Source of the DNA: Kluyvera ascorbata ATCC 33433
Lineage (GTDB): Bacteria; Pseudomonadota; Gammaproteobacteria; Enterobacterales; Enterobacteriaceae
Assembly (NCBI RefSeq): GCF_000735365.1
Contig: NZ_JMPL01000018.1
Coordinates: forward strand, 1 to 55,831
Direction of reading: 5' to 3'
Length of the DNA stretch: 55,831 bases
The position numbers and the translations under genes were made by a program. Below are positions 38,437 to 46,924 of this stretch, in pieces. Position 1 is the stretch's first letter; each line of letters starts with the position of its first letter. The notes beneath the pieces were generated by a model. The model searched no databases. It saw only the letters and a program-made list of their open reading frames with translations, and was not told the DNA's origin.

Positions 38437-38888
38437 TGCTGCTGTAAGCTGTCGGCATATTTGCGCGTCAGCGTGAACAGCGCCTGTACCTCATCCGGTG
38501 ACCAGTTTGCCAGCACCTGATTCATCAGTTTCTGTCGCGCCCGCGCAATCTGCGCAAAAATCGCCTGTCCCTGTTCGCTCAACGTCACTTCGCTAATTCG
38601 CCTGTCGTTCGCGTTCGGCTGCTTGTGCGCCAGCCCCTGCGCTTCCAGCTTTTTCACCTGACGGCTGACGGTGGTGTAATCCCGCCCAAGATTATCCGCC
38701 AGCTCCACCACGCCTATCGGCCCACGGCGGCCAATCGCCACCAGCAGCGGAAACAGCAGCTGTTCCAGCTGAACGCCCGCGGCCTGTAACAGCTGCTCAT
38801 CGCGGGCGGGCTGGTTCATTACACCGATGATATCCAGCAGCGCGCCGTGAAACGTCGTAATGTCATAATCATTATGTGCACATTGCAT
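38433..38888 (-). CDS. MarR-family transcriptional regulator
   Basis: A 151-residue winged-helix regulator: GVVELADNLGRDYTTVSRQVKKLEAQGL is the recognition helix region and NDRRISEVTLSEQG the wing. The start at 38888 puts its first codons inside an ATGTGCACAT palindrome. It is divergent from the oxidoreductase gene, with a second palindrome in the gap, so it probably represses both itself and that gene. The ligand is unknown. Confidence 0.85.
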   Translation of the reverse strand: MQCAHNDYDITTFHGALLDIIGVMNQPARDEQLLQAAGVQLEQLLFPLLVAIGRRGPIGVVELADNLGRDYTTVSRQVKKLEAQGLAHKQPNANDRRISEVTLSEQGQAIFAQIARARQKLMNQVLANWSPDEVQALFTLTRKYADSLQQQ

Positions 38889-38922
38889 ATATTTTCCAAC
38901 CGAGTATAGTGCCGTTATCTGA

Positions 38923-38941
38923 TATGTGCATTTTACACATA
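38923..38941. promoter_or_regulatory. Palindromic MarR-type operator
   Basis: TATGTG-N7-CACATA lies between the divergent marR and oxidoreductase genes. The same core recurs as ATGTGCACAT at 38874-38883, at the marR start codon. Two related palindromes 40 bp apart suit a dimeric winged-helix repressor. Confidence 0.6.
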
Positions 38942-38963
38942 AATACCCTATGGAGACAAAATT

Positions 38964-39911
38964 ATGAAAGCAGCCGTGGTCTTTGACCTCGCCCAAGGCC
39001 CTATTTGGGCCGATTTTAATGAACCGCAGGTCGGCGAGCAGCAAACGTTAATTCGCGTACGCGCCGCCGCGATTAGCCATGTTGTTAAGAGTCGCGCTTG
39101 CGGGAAGCACTACAGTTTTGACGGCACGCTGCCGTTTGTCGTCGGTATCGACGGCACCGGCACACTCCCCTCTGGCGAGCGGGTCTATTTCGCCTTCCCC
39201 GCGTCTCCGTGGGGCAGCATGGCACAATACGCGCCCGTTGCTTCCCAGAACTGCTTTGCGCTGCCGGATGGCTTAGACGATGTGACCGCCGCCGCGATGG
39301 CAAATCCGGGAATGTCCGCATGGGCAGCGCTGGTCAAACGCGCAAAATTTGAGGCGGGTGAAACCGTGCTGGTGAACGGCGCGACCGGCAGCGCGGGACA
39401 GCTCGCGGTGCAGATTGCTCGCTACCTTGGCGCAAAAAAAGTGATTGCGACCGGGCGCAATGCCAGTGCACTCGCCGCGTTGAACGCCGATGCCACTATC
39501 CTGCTAACCGGCGATGACACCGCTCTCAGCGCCGAGTTTGCGGTGCAGGCCAATCAGGGCATTGACGTGGTTATCGATTATCTTTGGGGACATAGCGCCG
39601 AGCTGATGCTGCCTGCGCTTGCCAAATACAGCCCGGGCAACGCCCCCCTTCGCTATGTTCAGGTGGGGTCACTTGCAGGAAGCGATATTGCGCTTAACAG
39701 TGCGGTATTGCGCTCTGCCCCATTACAGCTGATGGGAAGCGGTATTGGCAGCCTGTCGATGCCTCAGCTTTTGCAGGCAACCGGCGAAATGTTACATGCC
39801 GCCGTTGCCGGTGGTTTTACCATCGCCACCACCCCCGTTCCCCTGCGCGATGTCGCCTCCGCATGGTCGCAGGACAACAGTCAGAAACGCACCGTTTTCA
39901 CCCTCGATTAA
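38964..39911 (+). CDS. Medium-chain zinc-independent alcohol/quinone oxidoreductase
   Basis: A 315-residue MDR-superfamily enzyme with a GroES-like N-terminus and the NAD(P)H motif VLVNGATGSAGQLAVQIARYLGAKKV (about residues 132-157). Zinc-ligand cysteines are lacking, so a quinone-oxidoreductase-like activity is more likely than a classical alcohol dehydrogenase. It is divergent from the marR gene, which probably represses it. It is followed by an unlinked small-RNA gene. Confidence 0.85.
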   Translation: MKAAVVFDLAQGPIWADFNEPQVGEQQTLIRVRAAAISHVVKSRACGKHYSFDGTLPFVVGIDGTGTLPSGERVYFAFPASPWGSMAQYAPVASQNCFALPDGLDDVTAAAMANPGMSAWAALVKRAKFEAGETVLVNGATGSAGQLAVQIARYLGAKKVIATGRNASALAALNADATILLTGDDTALSAEFAVQANQGIDVVIDYLWGHSAELMLPALAKYSPGNAPLRYVQVGSLAGSDIALNSAVLRSAPLQLMGSGIGSLSMPQLLQATGEMLHAAVAGGFTIATTPVPLRDVASAWSQDNSQKRTVFTLD

Positions 39912-39940
39912 AAAAAATCGCTTTCACACAAAAGATAGGG

Positions 39941-39976
39941 TTGATATCTTAAATGAGAAATATTATCTTTCTCATT
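39941..39976 (+). promoter_or_regulatory. Fur-type promoter of the RyhB-like sRNA
   Basis: -35 TTGATA (39941-39946) and -10 TATCTT (39964-39969) are spaced by 17 bp. A 25-bp perfect palindrome, AATGAGAAA-TATTATC-TTTCTCATT (39952-39976), covers the -10. It contains TGAGAAA-T-ATTATCT, which matches 11 of 14 positions of the 7-1-7 Fur motif. Transcription would start near 39977. Confidence 0.75.
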
Positions 39977-40070
39977 ACCGAATAGTTGAGCAAATCACTC
40001 AGGTATTCGGTACGACATTGCTCACATTGCTTCCAGTATTTTTGCCCGCATTCTATGCGGGCTTTTTTTT
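39977..40070 (+). ncRNA. RyhB-family iron-responsive small RNA (paralogue)
   Basis: Positions 40012-40040 contain the RyhB core including CATTGCTCACATTGCTTCC and the following AGTATT, the seed region that pairs with targets such as sodB and sdhC. Upstream, ACCGAATA (39977-39984) pairs with TATTCGGT (40004-40011) as a 5' stem-loop. Downstream, GCCCGCAT-TCT-ATGCGGGC plus eight T (40044-40070) is a strong terminator. The length of about 94 nt fits RyhB (90 nt). Flanks of the 5' arm and the terminator differ from E. coli RyhB, and the locus (between an oxidoreductase and a LysE-type gene) is not the usual yhhX-yhhY site. This is therefore probably a second copy, like Salmonella RyhB-2 in concept. 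Confidence 0.85.
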
Positions 40071-40090
40071 GGCCCCATGCCAGCCCCGGG

Positions 40091-40118
40091 GTCGGCGTAA
40101 ACGCCTCGCCCGGGCTAC
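40091..40118. repeat. REP-like element
   Basis: GTCGGCGTAAACGCCTCG followed by CCCGGGCTAC; nearly the same unit recurs at 55026-55052. It is probably a small intergenic palindromic repeat of this genome. Confidence 0.6.
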
Positions 40119-40215
40119 GCGAAGCGCCGCCGGGAGCAGCCCCTACCAACAATTGTCTCGCCCGTATTCATTAGACGTCGTAGTATAAAAACTCCTCGCC
40201 CCGATGGAGTTACCC

Positions 40216-40848
40216 ATGTCAGAGTCCCACAACATTCTCGCCTTCGCCTTCGTGTCACTCGGCATGGCGCTTACCCCTGGCCCTAATATGATCTACCTGA
40301 TTTCACGTTCCATTTCTCAGGGGCGTGCTGCGGGGCTGGTCTCACTTGGCGGCGTTGCGCTGGGCTTTATCTTCTATATGGTCAGCGCCGCCTTTGGCTT
40401 AACCGCGCTGATGATGGCAGTACCCTACGCCTATGACGCGCTGCGCATTGCCGGCGTCATCTATCTGCTGTGGATGGCATGGCAGTCGGTACGCCCCGGC
40501 GGGCGCTCACCGTTCCAGCTAAAAGAACTGCCTAAGCACAGTCCGCGCAAGCTGTTCCTGATGGGCTTTCTGACCAATCTGCTCAACCCCAAAATCGCCA
40601 TCGTCTACCTTTCTCTCCTGCCGCAGTTTATTAACCCCATGCAGGGCAGCGTGCTGACGCAGTCGCTGATGCTGGGCATGACGCAAATCGTTATCAGCGT
40701 GTCAATTAACGCGCTAGTGGCAATTTCAGCGGGCACCATTGCGCTATTTCTGGTGCGCCGTCCGTCGTTTGGCACCATCCAGCGTTGGTTAATGGGGGGC
40801 GTATTAACGGGGCTGGCGATTAAGATTGCCACTGAATCCCGCCGCTAG
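40216..40848 (+). CDS. LysE/RhtB-family amino-acid exporter
   Basis: A 210-residue, about six-segment membrane protein with the family signature LGMALTPGPNMIYLISRSISQGRAAGL at the N-terminus and FLTNLLNPKIAIVYLSLLPQF. These exporters move homoserine lactone, threonine, leucine or lysine outward; the substrate here is unknown. The start at 40216 has GGAG six bases upstream, inside the longer frame from 40204. Confidence 0.85.
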   Translation: MSESHNILAFAFVSLGMALTPGPNMIYLISRSISQGRAAGLVSLGGVALGFIFYMVSAAFGLTALMMAVPYAYDALRIAGVIYLLWMAWQSVRPGGRSPFQLKELPKHSPRKLFLMGFLTNLLNPKIAIVYLSLLPQFINPMQGSVLTQSLMLGMTQIVISVSINALVAISAGTIALFLVRRPSFGTIQRWLMGGVLTGLAIKIATESRR

Positions 40849-40857
40849 CGGCGGGAA

Positions 40858-42381
40858 TTATTCCACGACAACTTTCACTTTTGGCTTCGACAGCAGAATT
40901 TTCACAAGCTCGGGTAAAGAGACCGGTTTATAAAAATAATACCCCTGCAGGAACGTGATGTTGTTACGGCTGAGATAGTCAAGTTGGGCCTGCGTTTCGA
41001 CGCCTTCCGCGACAATGCTGATAGAGAGTTTTCGTGCTAGCTCCAGTACGGAGTCGAGGATAAGCGTGGAGTCCTTATAGGCATTCACCCTGCCAACAAA
41101 GCTCTGATCGATTTTGATGTAATCGATATGCAGGTCGTGCAAATAAGAGAGCCCGGAGTATCCAGTACCAAAATCGTCGAGCGCGATAGTAAACCCGCTT
41201 TCATGTAGCACGTTCAGCGTCTGAATCAGGTGCTCATCGACATGCAGCGGCTCGCGCTCCGTCACTTCAATCACCAGATTCAGATCTTTTCGTATGAAAT
41301 TCTTTTTATATTCAAGGCACTCGGCAACAAACGTTGGCGAAGTTATATGCGATGCGCTGAAATTAATCCCCACATGGAACCCTTCCGGCAGCTTGCTTTC
41401 AATTGCATTCATATGCGCCACGACCTGAGTCATCAGGCTACGCGTCAACGCAACGATCAGCCCTGACTTTTCGGCAGCAGGAATAAAGACCGAAGGCGAA
41501 ATAAAGCCCGCTTTCGGATGCTTCCAGCGCGCCAGCACCTCAATACCCCGCACGGTACCCTCCCTACCGTTCATGATAGGCTGATAGAAAGGCACAATTT
41601 CACCTTTCGCGATGGCCCTGCGCAATGACTCTTCTGGGGTTGTGCTTTTGTTAAGGTATTTGTACAGCGCGTAGGCGGCAATGCAGGACATCAACAGCAA
41701 GAAGATAAGGATCCCACCGCCCTGGTGAATCAGGCGGCTCGCGCTAAACAACGGTGGGAGATTGTACTGAATGCTAAAAGGATAGGCAGTCGCCTCGATG
41801 GTGCCGCGCCCGGGTGCATTTTCCACCCGCGTAGTAATATCGCCGCTCATGCCCATCACCTGATTGCCCACCGCTAACGAATAGTTTACGTAGCGTAGGG
41901 GCGTATTCATGGCGTCGCGTATATTGCGATCGCTGACGCTAACAATAATGCGTTTTCCCGCAAAATGTCGTTGAAATAGCATCACAGGCCGGTTATCAAC
42001 CGCATTTTTTGCGGGAATCAGCGACAGCTCTTTTTCGGGGATCGTATCCAGGTGTCGAAGCAGCACATTATTACCGGGCAACGACGTACACCAGACCTTC
42101 TCCTCACTGAGGATTACTAACGTCCTTAGGTGCGGCTGCACCGCCGCCTCGGTCCCCAACTGGTATTGCCCTGCGGAATCACATCCCCGAGTGCTAACCT
42201 CAACCGCTACGCGAGTTGCATCCTTTGCTTCGTTAAGAATAGTGGCAATATTTTGTGCAGCATAACGCGCGCCAGCTAAGCGATCCTCCCGAAGCGAATA
42301 CCAGAGCTGGGCATTAAGAATAAAAACACCGGCAACCAGAAGAAGTATCGCGGCACAGACGGGAATGAGGATATTGCGCAT
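40858..42381 (-). CDS. CSS-motif c-di-GMP phosphodiesterase (EAL domain)
   Basis: A membrane phosphodiesterase of about 507 residues. The first transmembrane helix (NILIPVCAAILLLVAGVFIL) is followed by a periplasmic sensor with the CSS-type cysteine motif (GCDSAGQ) and a partner cysteine (KVWCTSL). A second helix (ILIFLLLMSCIAAYALY) precedes the EAL domain: GIEVLARWKHP, the metal site LVIEVTERE, DDFGTGYSGLSYL and IVAEGVET, so it looks active. In such enzymes DsbA/DsbB redox state of the cysteines controls activity. Start chosen at 42381; a GTG at 42468 would add 29 residues. Confidence 0.88.
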   Translation of the reverse strand: MRNILIPVCAAILLLVAGVFILNAQLWYSLREDRLAGARYAAQNIATILNEAKDATRVAVEVSTRGCDSAGQYQLGTEAAVQPHLRTLVILSEEKVWCTSLPGNNVLLRHLDTIPEKELSLIPAKNAVDNRPVMLFQRHFAGKRIIVSVSDRNIRDAMNTPLRYVNYSLAVGNQVMGMSGDITTRVENAPGRGTIEATAYPFSIQYNLPPLFSASRLIHQGGGILIFLLLMSCIAAYALYKYLNKSTTPEESLRRAIAKGEIVPFYQPIMNGREGTVRGIEVLARWKHPKAGFISPSVFIPAAEKSGLIVALTRSLMTQVVAHMNAIESKLPEGFHVGINFSASHITSPTFVAECLEYKKNFIRKDLNLVIEVTEREPLHVDEHLIQTLNVLHESGFTIALDDFGTGYSGLSYLHDLHIDYIKIDQSFVGRVNAYKDSTLILDSVLELARKLSISIVAEGVETQAQLDYLSRNNITFLQGYYFYKPVSLPELVKILLSKPKVKVVVE

Positions 42382-42480
42382 TAACGTCACCAGGCCGTGA
42401 GTAAGGAAACCGTAGCGTTGTTGGTTATACCGTAAGCATGGTCGATAACACGCAGAAATGCCATACACGACAGGCTGCGG

Positions 42481-43359
42481 CTATTTAAGGTTCCTCAGAA
42501 ATTTATTTAGCACCTCCGAGCGAATGATTCTGTGGCATACCAGCGTTAACTCGCTCTCCGCAAGCTTGTCGATGATATCCACATAAATAACATTCTCGAC
42601 CCTGACTGCCTTGGCAGAAGCAGGTAATAACGCAATGCCGAATCCCGCCGAGACCAGGCTAATAACGGCAAGGACATCGGTCACGTGTTGTATCACCTGA
42701 GGCTGGAACCCCGCGCTGTTACAGGCATCATAGAAGAATTGTTCCAGCCCTACGCCTTCTGGGTCATGCAAAGAAATCCATTTGTCGTCTTTAACGGAGG
42801 AAAGCGTCAACGCCGAAGAGGTGGACAAGGGATGCTGCGTATAGAGCGCCAGTACCGTTTTTTCTGAGGTAAAAGGTCGGCTTTGCAGATCATCCGGTAA
42901 CGCCGGAAGCGGCGCGCGGATGATGGCAACATCCAACTGGTTATGTTGCACGGCGGCGTACAACGTTTGCACATTCCCCGTCATCATTGACAATGAGATA
43001 GCGGGCCATTGCGCATGCAGCCGACGCAGGTCGCCTGGAAGTTTACCGTCGAGCATCACGCTTGGTACGCATCCGAGATTTAAAATGCCCTGTTCCCCTC
43101 TGGCCGTTTGCCGGGCATCGATCACCGCCTGCTCCGCCATCGACACGGCAATCCTGGATTTATTGAGGAATGCTTCACCGGCTGGTGTCAACGTTAAGCG
43201 CCTATTTGCCCGGCTAAACAGCGTAACGCCTAAGCGTTCTTCCAGGGTTTTAATCTGCTGGCTCAGCGCAGGCTGCGCCATACTCAAACGCTCTGCGGCT
43301 TTGTGCATATGGAGCTCTTCGGCCACGATGATGAAGTTGCGCATCAGTCGAAATTGCAT
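42481..43359 (-). CDS. LysR-family regulator divergent from a UbiD-type decarboxylase
   Basis: A 292-residue LysR protein with the winged helix at residues about 15-45 (AAERLSMAQPALSQQIKTLEERLG) and a BenM/CatM-like effector domain. The start at 43359 follows GGTGGA. It diverges from the ubiD-like gene 114 bp away, so aromatic-acid control of that gene is likely. Effector unknown. Confidence 0.85.
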   Translation of the reverse strand: MQFRLMRNFIIVAEELHMHKAAERLSMAQPALSQQIKTLEERLGVTLFSRANRRLTLTPAGEAFLNKSRIAVSMAEQAVIDARQTARGEQGILNLGCVPSVMLDGKLPGDLRRLHAQWPAISLSMMTGNVQTLYAAVQHNQLDVAIIRAPLPALPDDLQSRPFTSEKTVLALYTQHPLSTSSALTLSSVKDDKWISLHDPEGVGLEQFFYDACNSAGFQPQVIQHVTDVLAVISLVSAGFGIALLPASAKAVRVENVIYVDIIDKLAESELTLVCHRIIRSEVLNKFLRNLK

Positions 43360-43472
43360 ACGTTCCACCGAGAAAATGATAATAAAATTCTTATCAAAAT
43401 AGCATGAATGATGCAATTGATGGTATTTCGCATTCGGATGAGAATGGGGTTAACGACAATCAGGAGAAGCAC
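43360..43472. promoter_or_regulatory. Divergent lysR / ubiD-type promoter region
   Basis: AT-rich stretch containing TTC-TTATCAAAATAGCAT-GAA, a possible but imperfect LysR-type T-N11-A site near 43390-43410. The ribosome site AGGAG for the decarboxylase is at its right end. Confidence 0.4.
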
Positions 43473-44954
43473 ATGGAAAACCAGATTAACGATCTCAGAA
43501 GCGCCATCGCGTTGTTACAACGCCACGACGGTCAGTATATTGAAACCGACCACCCAGTTGACCCTAACGCGGAACTCGCAGGCGTTTATCGTCATATTGG
43601 CGCCGGCGGCACGGTAAAACGTCCAACACGCATTGGCCCTGCGATGATGTTCAATAGTATTAAAGGCTTTCCAGATTCTCGTATTCTTGTGGGAATGCAC
43701 GCCAGCCGGGAGCGCGCCGCGCTGCTGTTAGGCTGCGAACCATCCAAACTCGCCCAGCATGTCGGTCACGCGGTAAAAACACCGGTTGCGCCCGTCGTTG
43801 TCCAAGCCTCACAGGCGCCCTGCCAGGAACAGATATTCTACGCTGACGACCCTGATTTTGACCTGCGCAAACTGCTTCCAGCGCCGACCAACACGCCGAT
43901 TGATGCAGGCCCGTTTTTCTGCCTTGGCCTGGTGCTAGCGAGCGATCCAGAAGATGCGTCGCTCACTGACGTTACCATTCACCGCCTCTGCGTGCAGGAG
44001 CGTGACGAGCTCTCCATATTCCTCGCTGCCGGGCGCCATATCGAAGTCTTTCGCAAAAAAGCGGAAGAGGCAGGAAAACCGCTGCCGGTGACCATTAATA
44101 TGGGGCTCGACCCGGCTATCTATATTGGCGCTTGTTTTGAAGCCCCGACCACGCCATTTGGTTATAACGAACTGGGCGTTGCAGGCTCGCTACGTCAGCA
44201 TCCTGTTGAACTGGTTCAGGGTGTCTCCGTACGGGAAAAGGCCATTGCGCGTGCAGAGATTATTATCGAAGGTGAAATCCTGCCAGGCGTGCGAGTCAGA
44301 GAGGATCAGCATACCAATACCGGACATGCAATGCCGGAGTTCCCAGGCTACTGCGGCGGCGCTAACCCCTCCTTACCGGTTATCAAGGTCAAAGCTGTGA
44401 CCATGCGTCACCACGCTATCTTGCAAACGTTGGTGGGGCCTGGCGAAGAACACACCACGCTTGCCGGTCTACCGACGGAGGCCAGTATTCGTAATGCTAT
44501 CGAAGCGGCTATTCCAGGATTTCTGCAAAACGTTTATGCTCACACCGCAGGCGGCGGTAAATTCCTCGGTATATTGCAGGTGAAAAAACGTCAACCGTCT
44601 GATGAGGGACGTCAGGGGCAGGCAGCCGCTATCGCTTTAGCCACCTACTCCGAGCTTAAGAATATTATTCTCGTCGACGAAGACGTGGATATCTTCGACA
44701 GCGACGACATTCTTTGGGCCATGACGACCCGAATGCAGGGCGATGTCAGCATCACAAATCTGCCGGGGCTGCGCGGGCACCAGTTAGATCCATCACAATC
44801 GCCAGATTACAGCCATTCAATCCGTGCAAATGGCATTACCTGTAAGACCGTATTTGACTGCACCGTACCGTGGGCGTTGAAATCCCAGTTTGAACGCGCC
44901 CCCTTTATGGAGGTTGACCCTACACCGTGGGCACCAGCGCTTTTCCAAAAATAG
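43473..44954 (+). CDS. UbiD-family prenyl-FMN-dependent decarboxylase
   Basis: A 493-residue enzyme. Catalytic features of the family are visible: Arg171 in THRL-like IHRLCVQERDE, the E-x3-E-G motif at 262-267 (AEIIIEGEILPG) and a metal and cofactor loop around NMGLDPA. The family acts on aromatic, heteroaromatic or unsaturated acids with prenylated FMN made by UbiX, which is not encoded next to it. It is not ubiquinone UbiD itself (sequence and context differ). The divergent LysR suggests a substrate-inducible catabolic or detoxifying role. Start chosen for its AGGAG site. Confidence 0.85.
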   Translation: MENQINDLRSAIALLQRHDGQYIETDHPVDPNAELAGVYRHIGAGGTVKRPTRIGPAMMFNSIKGFPDSRILVGMHASRERAALLLGCEPSKLAQHVGHAVKTPVAPVVVQASQAPCQEQIFYADDPDFDLRKLLPAPTNTPIDAGPFFCLGLVLASDPEDASLTDVTIHRLCVQERDELSIFLAAGRHIEVFRKKAEEAGKPLPVTINMGLDPAIYIGACFEAPTTPFGYNELGVAGSLRQHPVELVQGVSVREKAIARAEIIIEGEILPGVRVREDQHTNTGHAMPEFPGYCGGANPSLPVIKVKAVTMRHHAILQTLVGPGEEHTTLAGLPTEASIRNAIEAAIPGFLQNVYAHTAGGGKFLGILQVKKRQPSDEGRQGQAAAIALATYSELKNIILVDEDVDIFDSDDILWAMTTRMQGDVSITNLPGLRGHQLDPSQSPDYSHSIRANGITCKTVFDCTVPWALKSQFERAPFMEVDPTPWAPALFQK

Positions 44955-44967
44955 GGCAAGTCACGCC

Positions 44968-45103
44968 ACTCTTCATCCCTTTTGGGGTGAAGAGGTACCA
45001 GGTCGCCTGGGCGGCATTGCCAGCGTTGTAGTCACAGGATGAGAGTGGATCAGTTACTTTGCACTGTGCCTTGCTAATAAATAACCCGCTAAGGTGGGTT
45101 ATT
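44968..45103. terminator. Two hairpins between ubiD-type and LuxR-like genes
   Basis: An imperfect stem CTCTTCA...TGAAGAG at 44968-44995 follows the decarboxylase. AATAACCC / GGGTTATT (45080-45103) with TTATT on its minus-strand side follows the convergent LuxR-like gene and looks like its terminator. Confidence 0.6.
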
Positions 45104-45109
45104 GGCTAT

Positions 45110-45700
45110 TTACCAGATTTCTCGCCATTGTCTTACCGATACACAGTGATGTTCATTCATTTTCCGCCTGACAAAGCTCGGATGATATTCGTATCGAAAG
45201 AACTGGTGTACCTGAAGACTACTACGCATGTTCAACACTTTTACCAGCCGATTGACGCGCATATAAAACAGCTTGACGCTTATTCCCATTACCCTTGCGG
45301 CTTCATTCATTGAGTCATTGAGCAAAAGCCCATAGACCGTCGTTTTATCGCGATGGGTAAAATTATCCATATTTCGGCGCGCCAATAATAAACGTATTGC
45401 GACTCCGTAGCTTATACCAGGGCAATCACATATTACTTCATGATACTTCTCGATTGGAGCATGACTCTCTATAGAAACGAGTGACACCAGCGCCCGAGAA
45501 ACCGCAGAAGAATTACCGATGAAAATAAATCGATTTACATCATTATTACGTCGAACATAACGCAGGACTTCAAGCAGAGAATGGCAGGAAGTCAGGTCGA
45601 TGATACAGGTATCCTGTGCGAACTGGTTTTGCTGATATAACGTTTCAAGTGCAAAGCGTAAGAATTGATTACGAGTCTCAATATAATAATTCACAGTCAT
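45110..45700 (-). CDS. LuxR-type helix-turn-helix regulator (orphan)
   Basis: A 196-residue protein with a C-terminal LuxR-like DNA-binding helix-turn-helix (NEAARVMGISVKLFYMRVNRLVKVLN, residues about 131-156). The N-terminal part lacks the receiver-domain phospho-acceptor pattern and is not recognisable as an autoinducer domain. Similar short regulators control fimbriae and virulence loci in enterobacteria. It is AT-rich relative to the backbone and sits next to a ToxR/CadC-like gene, as part of an acquired-looking cluster. Confidence 0.65.
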   Translation of the reverse strand: MTVNYYIETRNQFLRFALETLYQQNQFAQDTCIIDLTSCHSLLEVLRYVRRNNDVNRFIFIGNSSAVSRALVSLVSIESHAPIEKYHEVICDCPGISYGVAIRLLLARRNMDNFTHRDKTTVYGLLLNDSMNEAARVMGISVKLFYMRVNRLVKVLNMRSSLQVHQFFRYEYHPSFVRRKMNEHHCVSVRQWREIW

Positions 45701-46117
45701 TTTCCATCAATCAGGAAGAGGCCAGCTATCTCCCCAACGTTAATCTATTATTAGAAGCTGAAACGAATATCAGCTATATCCTGAGTTTTTAGACATAACG
45801 ATACAGACTCAGGCCGACAATCCTTTTGCTGGTTAGAAAGGGCATCATGGCAAGCGACTCTATTTATCGTTTCGTCTATCCCGCTCTGAATAGCGGTTGA
45901 CATCAATCCTACTTACCCAGCCCTACCACAGCAATTTGTATTGATATTTATCCATTATTCAAATTTTTATTCTTAAATATAAATAAAATACAAACCATTT
46001 ATCCGTATGCGTTGTTGGATTGATCTTGTATGAGATAATGGAGAAACGTAAACAACGGGCATATCTACAAGTTAATTGTGTGTCGATATCTTCCCCAGCG
46101 GTGTATGGAGACACGTA
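45701..46117. promoter_or_regulatory. AT-rich divergent promoter region
   Basis: A 417-bp gap between two divergent regulator genes. No gene is seen. TTGTTG and GATAAT (46034-46039) with a 16-bp spacer could drive the membrane regulator. The high A+T content suggests H-NS silencing, which is inference. Confidence 0.4.
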
Positions 46118-46924
46118 ATGGTGTTCAGAATTGGCTCATTAATTATGTATCGAACCGATGATGGAGCTATGTGGCTCGCGGCAGATGAATCTACCGTCAT
46201 CACGCTAACGGTGACGATGAGCAGATTGCTTTCTTTTCTCCTGGCGCGCAGAGGTCAGGTCGTTGCTCGTGATGAAATTCTGGAGAATGTCTGGGATGTT
46301 TATGGTCTGCGCTCGTCAAATAACACGCTGAATAAATACATCTCTGAAATAAGAAAACAGTTCGTTGCTTTTGGTCTGCATGATGAATGTATCACGACCA
46401 TCCCACGAATCGGGTTTATGTTCAGCAGTGACGTAGACGTCCAAATTATTCAGGAGAGCACCAATACAACTTTAGCCAACGTAGCCAATAATGCTGAGGT
46501 TGGGGAGAGCAAGTCTAAAAACCATAAAGGAATTAATTATTTCTATTCTGTATTAGTCATAACGTTATCATTGGTCGTCGTCTTGATGAGTCTTTTAGTC
46601 CGTGAAAAAACGCACTTACTTGACGAGAATAACCCCATTGAGAAATTATCGACTTATCATCTGTTTGATTTTAAAAACTGCCCTGTTTATACCACTCAGA
46701 AAAATACAGATTCATTATCTGAAAATAAAAAAGACATTTTCATAAAAATGGTCACTAAAGAGGGACTATCTTGCCTGCCAGGGACAGTATTTCTTTACCA
46801 GGTATCAGAGTCATATCTTTATGGTAAGGAAGGCCGGGTGTTTATTAACCGCTGTACAACAAACAGTGATGGTTTTATTTCATGTTTGAATTACTACTGG
46901 AATGGTTATGAACAAAGTCAGTAA
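46118..46924 (+). CDS. ToxR/CadC-like membrane-anchored winged-helix regulator (MarT-like)
   Basis: A 268-residue protein. Residues about 1-105 form an OmpR-type winged helix (TMSRLLSFLLARRGQVVARDEILENVW; NNTLNKYISEIRKQF). One membrane helix (VLVITLSLVVVLMSLLV, about 145-162) leads to a periplasmic domain with three or more cysteines. The start at 46118 follows GGAG. It overlaps the FidL-like gene by 23 bp, the arrangement of the Salmonella marT-fidL pair. Probably senses a periplasmic signal; target unknown. Confidence 0.8.
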   Translation: MVFRIGSLIMYRTDDGAMWLAADESTVITLTVTMSRLLSFLLARRGQVVARDEILENVWDVYGLRSSNNTLNKYISEIRKQFVAFGLHDECITTIPRIGFMFSSDVDVQIIQESTNTTLANVANNAEVGESKSKNHKGINYFYSVLVITLSLVVVLMSLLVREKTHLLDENNPIEKLSTYHLFDFKNCPVYTTQKNTDSLSENKKDIFIKMVTKEGLSCLPGTVFLYQVSESYLYGKEGRVFINRCTTNSDGFISCLNYYWNGYEQSQ

